From Alistipes_A hominis (lineage in GTDB: Bacteria > Bacteroidota > Bacteroidia > Bacteroidales > Rikenellaceae): a stretch of DNA of 64,000 nt. The stretch covers positions 124,001-188,000 of the forward strand of contig NZ_JACOOK010000006.1 in assembly GCF_014288115.1 (NCBI RefSeq), in the 5' to 3' direction. Numbering within the stretch: the first letter of the stretch is position 1; the number at the start of each line of letters is the position of its first letter. Positions 50,140 through 59,585 of this stretch are shown in pieces. A program made the translations under genes and the position numbers. A model generated the notes under the pieces. The model ran no database searches. It was not told where the DNA came from and was given only the letters and a program-made list of their open reading frames with translations.

Positions 50140-51756
50140 TTATTTATTTTCCCGGATAATTTCTATCGCGCGTTCGAGCACTTCGTCGCGTCCTTCTTTT
50201 ATTCCCTGTATCGTGGGTCGAACCTTTTCGTCGATGCGGACTCCGATCCGTTGCGTGGGCGTCCCGTCCGGATAATAGATGCCCAATCCGGTAAGGTAAC
50301 TGAATATACCGGGCAGGTGGACAGGGATTACGTTTCCGTCGGCTCCCGATGTTCCGGAACCGATAACTACGGTTCCCGGGATGGACTGCAATATCATCGC
50401 ATCGTATTCCGCCGCACTTTGTGTTCGTTCATTTACTAATACTACGATTTTCCCTGCATAACGTTTTGTCCCGTTATTTTCGCCCCAATATTCTTCTCTT
50501 GCTTCGAAATACCCCGGCAAACTCTTCATGGGGAAAGTTATCGTGGTAACATGCGTTTTTGTAGGAAGGAAATAACTCCAAAATAAGGGATGTTCCTCAT
50601 GGGTCGGATAAGTCCTCAAATCAATGATTACCCCTTTTGTTTTATCCAGAGATTCGCGTATTCCCGGATCGTTTTCGAAAGATCCCAGATACAGATAGGC
50701 TATGGAATCTCCCAGATTTCGGTAATAGTCGTTTTGTTTAAATCTCAACGGATAAATATCGAAAATGGAAACGGTCGAGCATACAATGTCCCGGATCGCT
50801 CCGTCCCGTCTGAGACGGACGTTGACCGTTTTATCATCCGATAACAAAGCGCAAAACGAAAGGGAATTTAAACGGTGGGCTTCGGTAGAACTGGAAACAT
50901 ATTTTTCAACTTTGGTTTTTACGGCAGCGATACTTTGTCCGTTTATTGTCAGAATTTCGTCGCCCGGAAGTAAACCCGAACTACCGAGCGATGCGTATTT
51001 ATCGGACGATGTGACGATTAATTTATCTTCGATTATTTGGGTTTCGACAGGAATGGAACGGGAGCCGAAAATAAAACCTTTGTCTGAGAATGCATGCGAA
51101 TCGCAGGTCTCTGTAAAGAGTTCATTTACGGCGTATTGATAATCCTCAGCGGTTTCCGCGTTTATGAACTTAGGTAAATATTCGGTGATTACATCATCCC
51201 ATTTTTTATCCGTTAAATCTTTGTAAGGGAAAAAATATTCAACGAGATTCCAATAGCGAAACAACGCCAATAACCGCAACTGAATATCCGGAGATTTTAC
51301 GTCGTATTTTACCTCGTTGGGGTTGTCCAATCTTGCCTCGCCGTATTGTAGATACCGGTTATCCGTGCGGTCGGCATAACGAAGCGATTTCAGTTTGTCG
51401 CTAAGCTCCCTTCCCAAAACTTTGGAATCGTCGATCCAGTTCAGGTCGGCCAGCATCCGGCAATGCGGGTTGTTCTCGAAGGAATCGTACCGGGCTTTGT
51501 TTTCTTTAAATTCGCCTAACCCCGTAATCCATTCCGAAAGAATCCGGTTTCGTTCCAGTTCGCCGGCATCCACAACCAAAGGCAGTAACTCGAATAGTTC
51601 CGTATCGGCATCCGTCGTCGGATCGGCAAAGGCCGGATGATGGTATTTGACGAAGCCCCAAACCTTACACAATACCTCGAGATTCTCATATTTCCGGTAC
51701 TGCGTGCAGCTCGAAAACAGAAAGAGAATCAATAAGAAGATGACTATTCTTTTCAT
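50140..51756 (-). CDS. S41 family (C-terminal processing) lipoprotein protease, copy 1
   Basis: A 538-residue protein from ATG 51754-51756 (an upstream GTG two codons earlier is less likely). The signal ends in a lipobox, LFLFSSC, so it is probably membrane-anchored and faces outward. An N-terminal helical region (CKVWGFVKYHHPAFADPTTD) is followed by a PDZ-like part (GLLPGDEILTINGQSIAAVK, near 270) and the S41 protease core with the Ser in NERTQSAAEYDAMILQ and GSGTSGADGNVIPV. It is a close tandem copy of the next gene. In a peptide cluster it may process or degrade the exported peptide, but this is inferred from position. Confidence 0.85.
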   Translation of the reverse strand: MKRIVIFLLILFLFSSCTQYRKYENLEVLCKVWGFVKYHHPAFADPTTDADTELFELLPLVVDAGELERNRILSEWITGLGEFKENKARYDSFENNPHCRMLADLNWIDDSKVLGRELSDKLKSLRYADRTDNRYLQYGEARLDNPNEVKYDVKSPDIQLRLLALFRYWNLVEYFFPYKDLTDKKWDDVITEYLPKFINAETAEDYQYAVNELFTETCDSHAFSDKGFIFGSRSIPVETQIIEDKLIVTSSDKYASLGSSGLLPGDEILTINGQSIAAVKTKVEKYVSSSTEAHRLNSLSFCALLSDDKTVNVRLRRDGAIRDIVCSTVSIFDIYPLRFKQNDYYRNLGDSIAYLYLGSFENDPGIRESLDKTKGVIIDLRTYPTHEEHPLFWSYFLPTKTHVTTITFPMKSLPGYFEAREEYWGENNGTKRYAGKIVVLVNERTQSAAEYDAMILQSIPGTVVIGSGTSGADGNVIPVHLPGIFSYLTGLGIYYPDGTPTQRIGVRIDEKVRPTIQGIKEGRDEVLERAIEIIRENK

Positions 51757-51766
51757 TTGCACAACT

Positions 51767-53389
51767 TTAGCTCCCAGACTCCTTAATTATTTCTATCGCT
51801 CGTTCGAGCACTTCGTCGCGTCCTTCTTTAATACCTTGAATCGTAGGCTTTACGACTTCATCAATCTTTACACCAATACGTTGAATAGGTGTACCGTCCG
51901 GATAATAGACTCCAATTCCTGAAAAAGAAACGAGTATACCGCCGGGAAGATAGGTTCTTACAACATTTCCATCAGCCCCGGAAGTTTCTGATCCAATAAC
52001 AACCGTTCCGGGAATAGCTTGTAGTGCCATCGTATAATGTTCTGCGGCACTTTGAGTTTCTTCGTTGACTAATACGATGATCTTTCCAGAATAATGTTTT
52101 GTATTATTACCTTTACCAAAATACTGATCACACTTTTTAAAATATCCCGGTAAATATTTTATTGGGAGTGTAAGGGTGGTTATCTGATAGCTGTCGGGGA
52201 AAAAATAATCTTTTACAAGCCCGAAAACATCGTTTGTCGGACAAGTTCGAAGATCAATAACGATAGCTTTCGTCTTTTCTATCGAGTCATAGATCGCCAT
52301 ATCCTCCTTGTATCCGCCCAAATGCAGGTATCCGATCGAATCTCCTAAGTTCCGGTAATAATCATCCTGTTTAAGCATCAAAGGATAGATGTCGAAAACG
52401 GGAACCGTCGAACATAAACTATTTTGAATTACTCCATCTCTTTTATAACAAATATTCGCGGTATCGTATCTCGATTCTAAAGCATAAAATGAACATGCAC
52501 GTAAACGATGTGCCTTTGTGGAACTTGATACGTATCTTTTCACATTGTTTTCTATGTCCCGAACACGGTTCTCATCGATTTTAAGTATTTCATCGCCGGG
52601 AAGAAGTCCTGTACTGCCCAAAGGCGCGTATTTTTCGATGGACTTAACGATTAATTTCCCGTTTATCATTTGCGCTTCGACCGGAATATACCGGGATCCG
52701 AAAATGAAACTGCTTTCAGGAATAGCATGGGAGTCACATAATTCCGTAAAGAGCCGAAAAACCGATAAACGGTAACTTCGCACATCGTCCGAATCGACGA
52801 ACAGGGGAAGGTATTCCGTCAATACGTCACTCCAGTCTTTGTCGGTCAAATCACGGTAGGGAGAATAATATTCGATCAAATTCCAGTAACGGAACAAGGC
52901 TAACAATCGAAATGATATAGCCGAATATTTCACATCATACTTTTTCTCATTCGAACAATCCAACAATTCGGATTCATACCGAACATACCGGTTGTCGCTG
53001 CGGTCGGCATAACGAAGCGATTTCAGTTTGTCGCTAAGCTCCCTTCCCAAAACTTTGGAATCGTCGATCCATTTCAAATCAGCCAATAACCTGCAATCCG
53101 GAGTATTTTCAATGGAATCGTACCGGGCTTTGTTTTCTTTGAATTCGCCTAACCCCGTAATCCATTCCGAAAGAATTCGGTTTCGTTCCAGTTCGCCGGC
53201 ATCCGCGACCAAAGGCAGTAACTCGAATAGTTCCATATCGGCATCCGTCGTCGGATCGGCAAAGGCCGGATGATGATATTTAACAAAACCCCAAACCTTG
53301 CACAATACCTCAAGATTCTCATATTTCCGGTACTGCGTGCAGCACGAAAACAGAATGAAGACACATAGGTAGATCAAAAGTCGTCGCAT
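51767..53389 (-). CDS. S41 family lipoprotein protease, copy 2
   Basis: A 540-residue protein from ATG 53387-53389, with the same layout as copy 1: lipobox FILFSCC, the CKVWGFVKYHHPAFADPTTD block, PDZ-like GLLPGDEILKIDENRVRDIE, S41 Ser in NEETQSAAEHYTMALQ and GSETSGADGNVVRTYLPGG. The first ~120 residues are nearly identical to copy 1, also at DNA level, while the middle and PDZ parts diverge. So the two share a recent exchange at their 5' ends. It lies ten bases ahead of copy 1 and follows the precursor gene after a hairpin. Confidence 0.85.
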   Translation of the reverse strand: MRRLLIYLCVFILFSCCTQYRKYENLEVLCKVWGFVKYHHPAFADPTTDADMELFELLPLVADAGELERNRILSEWITGLGEFKENKARYDSIENTPDCRLLADLKWIDDSKVLGRELSDKLKSLRYADRSDNRYVRYESELLDCSNEKKYDVKYSAISFRLLALFRYWNLIEYYSPYRDLTDKDWSDVLTEYLPLFVDSDDVRSYRLSVFRLFTELCDSHAIPESSFIFGSRYIPVEAQMINGKLIVKSIEKYAPLGSTGLLPGDEILKIDENRVRDIENNVKRYVSSSTKAHRLRACSFYALESRYDTANICYKRDGVIQNSLCSTVPVFDIYPLMLKQDDYYRNLGDSIGYLHLGGYKEDMAIYDSIEKTKAIVIDLRTCPTNDVFGLVKDYFFPDSYQITTLTLPIKYLPGYFKKCDQYFGKGNNTKHYSGKIIVLVNEETQSAAEHYTMALQAIPGTVVIGSETSGADGNVVRTYLPGGILVSFSGIGVYYPDGTPIQRIGVKIDEVVKPTIQGIKEGRDEVLERAIEIIKESGS

Positions 53390-53438
53390 CCGAAATAATT
53401 GTCTTAGGCCCAATTATGCAATTTAGCGTATATTTATT

Positions 53439-53463
53439 AAATCCGGAGAAAAACTCCGGATTT
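53439..53463 (-). terminator. Hairpin between the precursor and the protease genes (attenuator or processing site)
   Basis: A perfect 10-base stem, AAATCCGGAG with CTCCGGATTT, five-base loop. It lacks a long T-run on the minus strand, so it probably reduces rather than ends transcription, favouring precursor mRNA over protease mRNA. Confidence 0.5.
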
Positions 53464-53491
53464 AATTATAGAGTTGATTAAAACAGGATTA

Positions 53492-53821
53492 CTAACAGGT
53501 TTTCATCGGGGTTGACTGGCCCGTGGGACAATCATCGTATACAATTGTTTTTGCCGGACATCCCTGCGTAGCACACTGATACGGATAACAAGTGTTGGCT
53601 CCATTACATGTTGGCCCCTGACAGGTGTAATCTGCAGGGCATGTCCCGTTGCAGGTACCGTTACAAGAACGTCCAAAATTAACTGTGTTAATAACAGGAT
53701 CGCATGTCATTCCAGCATCAAAAGTCATCGTAGTGACAACGTATGTTCCTCCTTTTAATTGTAACATTTCATCATGCTCGATCCGAGCCACGACTTCTTT
53801 CTTTAACATTAATTTTCTCAT
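53492..53821 (-). CDS. GG-leader Cys/Thr-rich ribosomal peptide precursor
   Basis: A 109-residue small protein. The leader MRKLMLKKEVVARIEHDEML ends LQLKGG, the double-Gly cleavage site for C39-peptidase exporters and a pattern seen in Bacteroidetes natural-product precursors. The core of 84 residues has 11 Cys, seven of them preceded by Thr (for example CNGTCNGTC and DYTCQGPTC). No homology to a named lantibiotic was recognised. Cys with nearby Thr would permit thioether rings, but disulphides are equally possible. It is the first gene after the methyltransferase; a hairpin follows. An alternative ATG lies four codons in. Confidence 0.75.
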   Translation of the reverse strand: MRKLMLKKEVVARIEHDEMLQLKGGTYVVTTMTFDAGMTCDPVINTVNFGRSCNGTCNGTCPADYTCQGPTCNGANTCYPYQCATQGCPAKTIVYDDCPTGQSTPMKTC

Positions 53822-53914
53822 AAGGCATAAAAGATTAGATAGTTTGGTTCCTACTCTTTTACAGATTTTCGGAATCCTCTGACCTTTATGGCGACAAAGG
53901 GTTTCTATAAAAAA

Positions 53915-54553
53915 TTAATGTTTAAATACCATGTGCAGTTTATCCGTATAAATACGTAAGAATCCGTATTTTTTCTTATTGAACTCCTCGTAGGTAAGGT
54001 CGAGTTTTTCCGGGATTTGGAAGTCGAGGTTATCCGTATATTCGATCACGCCCACGCCCCAGTCCGTTTCGAGTACTTTTACATCGCAATGGGTGTATTT
54101 CGTGTATTTTACCATCGATTTCCAGACCGTGCCCACCCACGATCCGCCGGGATGGTCTTCGCTCTGGGACGCCTCGCTGTCGGGCAGGCAATCATGGACA
54201 ACCACTACGCCGCCTTCGTTCAGGTGCATCAGCGAATTACGGATATCGCGGTCTGCCTGCGATTCGAGATGCAGGCCGTCGATGAATATGACGTCGTATT
54301 TTTTAGCCGGATAAGCGGCAAAGAAATCGTCCGAAGTCATCCGGTAGGTCAGATAAGGGAGAAACCGGTTTAGGTCTGCCTGCGTCCATGCCGCACAGAA
54401 GTTGCTCGAAGGATCGTAAGGATCGACCGATTCTTTCTTTTCGCACTGAACCCTCGTAAAATTCAGTTCCGGATCGTCGAGGCCGATCTCGAGATAAGAA
54501 CGGTATCCCCGTTTCCAGATCAGGTAGTTGATAATGTCGGTTCGGGTAATCAT
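53915..54553 (-). CDS. Class I SAM-dependent methyltransferase (Methyltransf_24-like)
   Basis: A 212-residue enzyme. It opens with a modified SAM-binding region, RGYRSYLEIGLDDPELNFTR near 15-34, has an acid-loop SVDPYDPSSNF, and the metal/substrate motif KYDVIFIDGLHLESQADRDI near 85-104 followed by GGVVVVHDCLP. This layout fits TylF/CmcI-like O-methyltransferases. The substrate could be the peptide, or a sugar added to it, as two glycosyltransferases lie in the cluster. It is five bases after tolC, so they are co-transcribed. Confidence 0.75.
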   Translation of the reverse strand: MITRTDIINYLIWKRGYRSYLEIGLDDPELNFTRVQCEKKESVDPYDPSSNFCAAWTQADLNRFLPYLTYRMTSDDFFAAYPAKKYDVIFIDGLHLESQADRDIRNSLMHLNEGGVVVVHDCLPDSEASQSEDHPGGSWVGTVWKSMVKYTKYTHCDVKVLETDWGVGVIEYTDNLDFQIPEKLDLTYEEFNKKKYGFLRIYTDKLHMVFKH

Positions 54554-54557
54554 AATT

Positions 54558-55904
54558 TTATTCTGTTAATGGAACACCTCTGTAAAAATCCAATATTTTC
54601 CGGCTGAATATAAATTCATATTTCGACTGGATCATTTCCGATTCGGATTTTTCCAACCTCGTTTTGGCATCGTTGTAATCGTAGATCGTCGCCCGCCCCG
54701 TAGTCGTAAGTTCTGCGGTGTACCGGAAAGCTTCCCGGGCCGCTTCCAGAGATTCTATGGAGGTCAGGTATTTCTGATACGACGCGGCCACGTTTTGGTG
54801 GGATTGCTCGATTTCCTTGCGCAACGAATTCTGCACGTTGAACAGAGCCAGTTCCTGTATCCGGACGCTGATCTGCGCTGTCCGTATCTGGTTGCGCGTG
54901 GCAAGCCGATTGAAAATGGGAATACTGACACTCAGTCCGATATATTCATTGCCATTGTTCTTTAGCTGTGTGGCGAAGGCTACATTGTTGTAACCCGATA
55001 CGAACGAATAGTAGTAACTGTTGCTGTAACCTCCATTGAGTGAAATCTGGGGATAGCGGGCCGCCTTGGCTACCGATAGGTTGTACCGACTGCTAATTAA
55101 CCGCAATTTTTCCGCCTGTATATTCGGTCGGCTTTCGAGCGCATGGGCGAGCACCTGTTCGACATCCCGGTTCGGATCGACCGGTATTCCCTGCAATAGA
55201 TCGTCTTCGAGATCGGCGATGTCGAAATTCTGATCCGATTTCAGATTCAGCGCCTGACTCAGATTCAGCAGGGCCGTATTCCGGTCGTTATTCCGCTGCA
55301 CCAACGTCAGCTTATCGTTTGCCAGCAGCGCTTTGCTTTCGTACAGTTCCGATTTCAGTCCTTTGCCCGTTTGTATCAACAACTCACTGCGCCGTACCAA
55401 TCCCTCGCTCAGTTCGACCTGACCCTCCGCCATCTTGACCAACTCTTTACTTAGCAAGGTCTGTAGGTAAAGCGAAGTGATGTTGAGCGAAACATTGTCC
55501 TTGGCATATTCCAGATCCTGCAACGAAGCCTGCAAATCGAAAACTTTACTTTTAATATCGTGTTTGGTACGAAAGCCGGAAAATACGGTTAATCCGGCCG
55601 TCAGACTCAGCGACGACGACATCTGGTTGTTATCCGTATAAGTCCCGTCCCGGGACGGCCCCCGTCCGAAATAATTCGTGTGTCCCAAACTCGAATTCAA
55701 GCTCGGCAGCCGGCTGTTTTTCGCCGTACTCACACTGATATCCCTAATCTTGCTCGACAGGGAAGCCTGCTTGATCTCGACATTATTTTCCAGTGCGTAC
55801 CCGATGCATTTACCGAGCGTCCATTTTTCCTGCGCCGAACTTCCTGATGACAGAAATAACAAGCAAAGGCTTAGATAAACCGATCGTATGGGCAGTTTCG
55901 ACAT
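54558..55904 (-). CDS. TolC family outer-membrane export protein
   Basis: A 448-residue protein with a signal peptide (LCLLFLSSGSSAQ) and the repeated helical/coiled architecture of TolC: WTLGKCIGYALENNVEIKQA at the N-terminus and YPQISLNGGYSNSYYYSFVS, with the internal repeat RLPSLNSSLGHTNYFG. Long coiled-coil helices (VAASYQKYLTSIESLEAARE) form the periplasmic tunnel. Together with HlyD (60,564) and the C39-ABC transporter (61,860) it should form the export channel for the peptide. The neighbouring LanC-like gene stops (TGA) one base before its ATG. Confidence 0.9.
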   Translation of the reverse strand: MSKLPIRSVYLSLCLLFLSSGSSAQEKWTLGKCIGYALENNVEIKQASLSSKIRDISVSTAKNSRLPSLNSSLGHTNYFGRGPSRDGTYTDNNQMSSSLSLTAGLTVFSGFRTKHDIKSKVFDLQASLQDLEYAKDNVSLNITSLYLQTLLSKELVKMAEGQVELSEGLVRRSELLIQTGKGLKSELYESKALLANDKLTLVQRNNDRNTALLNLSQALNLKSDQNFDIADLEDDLLQGIPVDPNRDVEQVLAHALESRPNIQAEKLRLISSRYNLSVAKAARYPQISLNGGYSNSYYYSFVSGYNNVAFATQLKNNGNEYIGLSVSIPIFNRLATRNQIRTAQISVRIQELALFNVQNSLRKEIEQSHQNVAASYQKYLTSIESLEAAREAFRYTAELTTTGRATIYDYNDAKTRLEKSESEMIQSKYEFIFSRKILDFYRGVPLTE

Positions 55905-55905
55905 A

Positions 55906-57063
55906 TCAACTCATCATTAAGCATTCGTCCCAATAAGGCTCCCGTTCCGATACGGCGGCTATCAACGCGAGACCGATCCCGGATAGCCCTTCGAGCAGTC
56001 CCATATGTAAGCCGTACAATCCATCGGCATCCGTCAGCCACATCCTGTACCCGGAGGAAGAGTCGTCGAATGCCGCCGAGTCCAGCTCCTTTTCATAAAG
56101 CATCCGGGCGAACTCACAGTATTCCACATTCCCCGTGAAACGGTATATACGGTTCATGCAATGGGCTGTACTGATCAAGCCCCCCGAAAGTCCCGCATCG
56201 AATGACCCGGAAGCGGATATTCGTTCCCGGTAGATATCGATCGTTCTGGCCATTAAAATATCGCAAAGTTTCCTGTCGACGAGCCGGCTGTACAGAGAAA
56301 CCCATAAAACGCTCAACACCTCGTCCTTCCAACCCGGTTCTATTTGTTCCGGGACTATCTTTTGAAGAAGAACATTCTGAATATACGAGACAAGCTGCTC
56401 CCCGAAATAATTTAGCAACACGGGAACCTCTTGTATATCGGCATGTTTAGCCCCGATCTTTACGAGCAGCAGAATCAATCCTCCGATCCCGCAGCCGACG
56501 GAATAGTCCGTCGGTTGCGGTTCCGACATCATTTTCCCGTACAGTTCCGCAACGAACCGGCGTAAATACTCTTTCGACAGCCGGTCGTCCCGCCCGACTG
56601 CATACAAACCGATACCGGATGCCCCCTGCAGGAATCCCGGTTCGGATTGCTCAAGGTCGTAAATCATCCGGCGGTACAGCCAAGGGTCGACGGTTCCCAT
56701 CGAGTCCCCGATTTCGCCTTCGATAAATTCGTGGGTGAACAAATGGTTGATTCCCCAGCCTACGCCGCCGATACCGGCGTAAAAAGAAGATGCGATCGAA
56801 AGCGGGGTCGTGTAGGACGATAACGGAATCGTCATCCTGTCTATACTGTCCAGTATAAGTTCCGACGCCTTGTCGTAATATTCCTCTCTGCCCGACCATT
56901 GCCAATAATGGTAGAGAAACAAGGCTATCCCGGTATTCCCGGCCATCAGTCCGTAAGTATTGTGCTGCAGATTTCGCGCTGCGATGACTTCTGCGATCTC
57001 ATCTATCTTACGACAGGCATTATCCCTGACCGCATCCGTCAATATAGGTGTCCACTGTATCAT
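55906..57063 (-). CDS. LanC-like protein lacking zinc ligands
   Basis: A 385-residue alpha/alpha-barrel protein with repeated barrel motifs: GLMAGNTGIALFLYHYWQW, FYAGIGGVGWGINHLF, FLQGASGIGLYAV, SVGCGIGGLILLLVKI, GLSGGLISTAHCMNRIYRF and LEGLSGIGLALIAAV. In LanC cyclases zinc is held by a Cys in a WCYG motif and by Cys-His in a CHG motif. Here the first region reads VLWVSLYS and the second GLSGGL, with no Cys or His at either place. So it is probably not a standard lanthionine cyclase; it may bind the precursor or act without zinc. It ends in TGA, showing that UGA is a stop in this cluster. Confidence 0.75.
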   Translation of the reverse strand: MIQWTPILTDAVRDNACRKIDEIAEVIAARNLQHNTYGLMAGNTGIALFLYHYWQWSGREEYYDKASELILDSIDRMTIPLSSYTTPLSIASSFYAGIGGVGWGINHLFTHEFIEGEIGDSMGTVDPWLYRRMIYDLEQSEPGFLQGASGIGLYAVGRDDRLSKEYLRRFVAELYGKMMSEPQPTDYSVGCGIGGLILLLVKIGAKHADIQEVPVLLNYFGEQLVSYIQNVLLQKIVPEQIEPGWKDEVLSVLWVSLYSRLVDRKLCDILMARTIDIYRERISASGSFDAGLSGGLISTAHCMNRIYRFTGNVEYCEFARMLYEKELDSAAFDDSSSGYRMWLTDADGLYGLHMGLLEGLSGIGLALIAAVSEREPYWDECLMMS

Positions 57064-57076
57064 ATTCGAAAGATGT

Positions 57077-57436
57077 TTAATAGTGTGCTTTATTCGAGAT
57101 TAAATCATGTAACCGCTCTGCGGAAATTTTCCCGTTTTCAACGAACTCCCGTACGACGCGGAAATAGGAACGATCGTAATATCTGGAAATTATATTTTCT
57201 AACAAGCTGCGGCCGTATTCCTGTTTCGTGATGATCGGGAAATACCGGAAAGAGTGTCCGAATGTTTCGTGTCCGACAAACCCTTTCCGCTCCAATCCCC
57301 TTACGATAGTCGCAACCGTATTGAAATGCAGATTCTGGTGGGCGAACTCTTCAACGACCTCAGACATAAACAGAGAAGCGCCTTCCCGCCAGAATATTTC
57401 CATGATGTCGTTTTCTCGTTTTGTCAATGCTTTCAT
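57077..57436 (-). CDS. BlaI/MecI/CopY family transcriptional repressor
   Basis: A 119-residue winged-helix protein: LTKRENDIMEIFWREGASLF at the N-terminus, NTVATIVRGLERKGFVGHE as the recognition helix region and a C-terminal dimer helix. BlaI proteins are normally inactivated by a BlaR1-type membrane protease, but none is present in the window. It lies between the DUF5722 gene and the LanC-like gene and probably regulates this cluster. A role for the beta-lactamase at 27,222 is unlikely given the distance. Confidence 0.88.
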   Translation of the reverse strand: MKALTKRENDIMEIFWREGASLFMSEVVEEFAHQNLHFNTVATIVRGLERKGFVGHETFGHSFRYFPIITKQEYGRSLLENIISRYYDRSYFRVVREFVENGKISAERLHDLISNKAHY

Positions 57437-57439
57437 CCG

Positions 57440-59566
57440 CTATTTCGTATCATGTTTATCGGAGATGTATTTCCGGGGAGTAATCGGATGAAAAATTTCG
57501 TTCCAATCGTCGATTTCTATGATCGATTTTGCAAATGCGAAGGTTTCGTTCTCCCGATCCGTTCCGGCGTCGCGGAATACGAACCAGGAGCGTTTTTTAC
57601 CGTAAGGATCGTCCGGGTCTTCGGGATATTTACGCAGCCCCGTTTTCAATCCGCCCTCGAAATACTCGTCGTGCCAACTATGGGCAACGTAGGCGTCGAT
57701 TCCCGGACAGGCGGCTACTTTCTTCATGGCATACGCGAGGCATGCGGCCTGTTCGTCCTGTCCCCGCTCGGTGTAATCGACCGAATTTGGATTTTGCTCC
57801 GACAGCAGCAGGGTTCGTTTCTTTCCCTTGTAAAGCATTTCCGGGCGTTTGATCCATGCGTCCAGCACTTCCAGATTTTTAAACGTGATGAATTTTGTGT
57901 CCGGGTGGAAATCGGCATTCGGATCCAGCCACGATTTGGGTTCCAGCAAATCTTCCGCATAGGGATGATGGGCTACGCCCCAACGAAAATCGCCCTCTTT
58001 CCGGCAGTATTCCAGCAACAGTTCCATCAGCCTCGCGGGGGCAAAACAGTTCGGTTCCCCGTGCCGGCTGTTCCAGTAATGGGTCAGCGAGATCAGCACC
58101 TCCGCGTCTTTGTCGTACTTACGGGCCGTGTAATAGATCAACCGCATGGACTTCATATAAATATCCACGAATTCCGGCAGCGTCTTATCCCCGGCATTCG
58201 TCCATGCCTGTCCCGAATCGGCCTCGTTATGTGCGATCCAGTAATGGATACGTCCGTATCTGCCGTCCGGCCGGTTGTAACGGGATGCCAGAAAATCGAC
58301 GGCTGCGCCGTAGAGGTGCAGCGAGTCATTGGTCGTCATGTTCGGCATCGAGTAGGCTCCGGCCGGATTCATCTCGGGATATTCCAGCATCAGCCCGACC
58401 GCTTTGTCCGGACTCTGCTGCTCTGTACGGATGAGCAGGATCACGGCCACTTTGATGTTTCGCTTCGCGGCGGAGAGCATCAGCCGGTCGTAGGTTTCAA
58501 CCTCTTTTCGTTCGGCATAATAAGTCGTACCGTTGTAATCGAACGGAATCGAATCGGCACTCGGTTTTAGCCGGATATAATCGTTGATATATACGTTGAT
58601 GGTAATGTAGGATATGTCCAGTTCGTCGAGATCCGATTCGAACGGCGTTTCGTGGAACGAGCCGATACCCTTTTTCGTTCGGGCCCGGATTTCCGGAAAG
58701 CTGTATTTCGATACGACTTCTTCCGCGTATCTTCCGTAAGAACAGATCTTATACCCGGACGGATATTTGCAGGCCAGTATCCACCGCGAATAAACCCGGT
58801 CGTATGTTTTGCCGTACGCATCCGTCAGCCGGTCGGCAACGACGGAAAATTTCCCGTTTTGCGGTTCTATCTTCCGGACGATCCGCAGGTTGTCGCAAGC
58901 GATGGTGCTGAACATGGGAATCTCGCACAGGCAGATCTCCATATCCGTTCGTCCGACAGCCCCTTTTACGGTCACGCTCATCTGAGAAACCTCTACGGAA
59001 TCGACCGAGCACGGGAACGTTTGGTTGAAATAATAATCGTACCGATCGACAGACGGTGCTTCGCTTTTCAAACACGTTTCCTTATACGCTTTTTTTGCCA
59101 ATTCTTCGGGTGTTTGCGGTCGCAGGCGCAGGTTCCGTATTTTGAAAACGGTTCCCGGCGCAGTAGGAAAGGGAACGACCTGAAGTTGGATCGTATTGTT
59201 GTACAGGCGGGTCATGTTATCCCGCAGAAATGTTTTGCTCCCGGACAGGTCGATGCTGAACGGCGTCCAGCGGGTTACCGGATCGACATTGCGGACATAA
59301 ATGGAGTCGTTTCCGGCGACGACTCTAAAGAAAACGATATAATCGGGGCATATGTAATCGAAACTGAGTACGCAGGTGTCTTCCGAGAGCGGTCGACGGC
59401 GTCCGAGTTCCAGATACAGCCCGGCGGTCTGGCAAACGTCGAACCGAAAGGCCCGGAAACCGCACCGCGTCGTTTTCACATTGGTACGGGCATATTTTTT
59501 CATCACGACCAACCGACGTTCGCGGAACCGGCCGGGTTTAAGGCATGAAAGCATGGATCGTAGCAT
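57440..59566 (-). CDS. DUF5722-like putative glycoside hydrolase
   Basis: A 708-residue protein. Residues about 60-300 hold beta-sandwich-like parts, and the C-terminal half is a TIM-barrel-type domain with IHYWIAHNEADSGQAW (Asn-Glu, a possible acid/base), EVLISLTHYWNSRHGEPNCF, RKEGDFRWGVAHHPYAEDL and TLLLSEQNPNSVDY (a Glu candidate nucleophile). This matches the DUF5722 family. Sugar substrate unknown. The N-terminus lacks a clear signal peptide, and the start may be a later ATG at 59,501-59,503. It ends three bases before the repressor. Confidence 0.7.
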   Translation of the reverse strand: MLRSMLSCLKPGRFRERRLVVMKKYARTNVKTTRCGFRAFRFDVCQTAGLYLELGRRRPLSEDTCVLSFDYICPDYIVFFRVVAGNDSIYVRNVDPVTRWTPFSIDLSGSKTFLRDNMTRLYNNTIQLQVVPFPTAPGTVFKIRNLRLRPQTPEELAKKAYKETCLKSEAPSVDRYDYYFNQTFPCSVDSVEVSQMSVTVKGAVGRTDMEICLCEIPMFSTIACDNLRIVRKIEPQNGKFSVVADRLTDAYGKTYDRVYSRWILACKYPSGYKICSYGRYAEEVVSKYSFPEIRARTKKGIGSFHETPFESDLDELDISYITINVYINDYIRLKPSADSIPFDYNGTTYYAERKEVETYDRLMLSAAKRNIKVAVILLIRTEQQSPDKAVGLMLEYPEMNPAGAYSMPNMTTNDSLHLYGAAVDFLASRYNRPDGRYGRIHYWIAHNEADSGQAWTNAGDKTLPEFVDIYMKSMRLIYYTARKYDKDAEVLISLTHYWNSRHGEPNCFAPARLMELLLEYCRKEGDFRWGVAHHPYAEDLLEPKSWLDPNADFHPDTKFITFKNLEVLDAWIKRPEMLYKGKKRTLLLSEQNPNSVDYTERGQDEQAACLAYAMKKVAACPGIDAYVAHSWHDEYFEGGLKTGLRKYPEDPDDPYGKKRSWFVFRDAGTDRENETFAFAKSIIEIDDWNEIFHPITPRKYISDKHDTK

Positions 59567-59585
59567 ATTCTGGGTATTTTATAGT

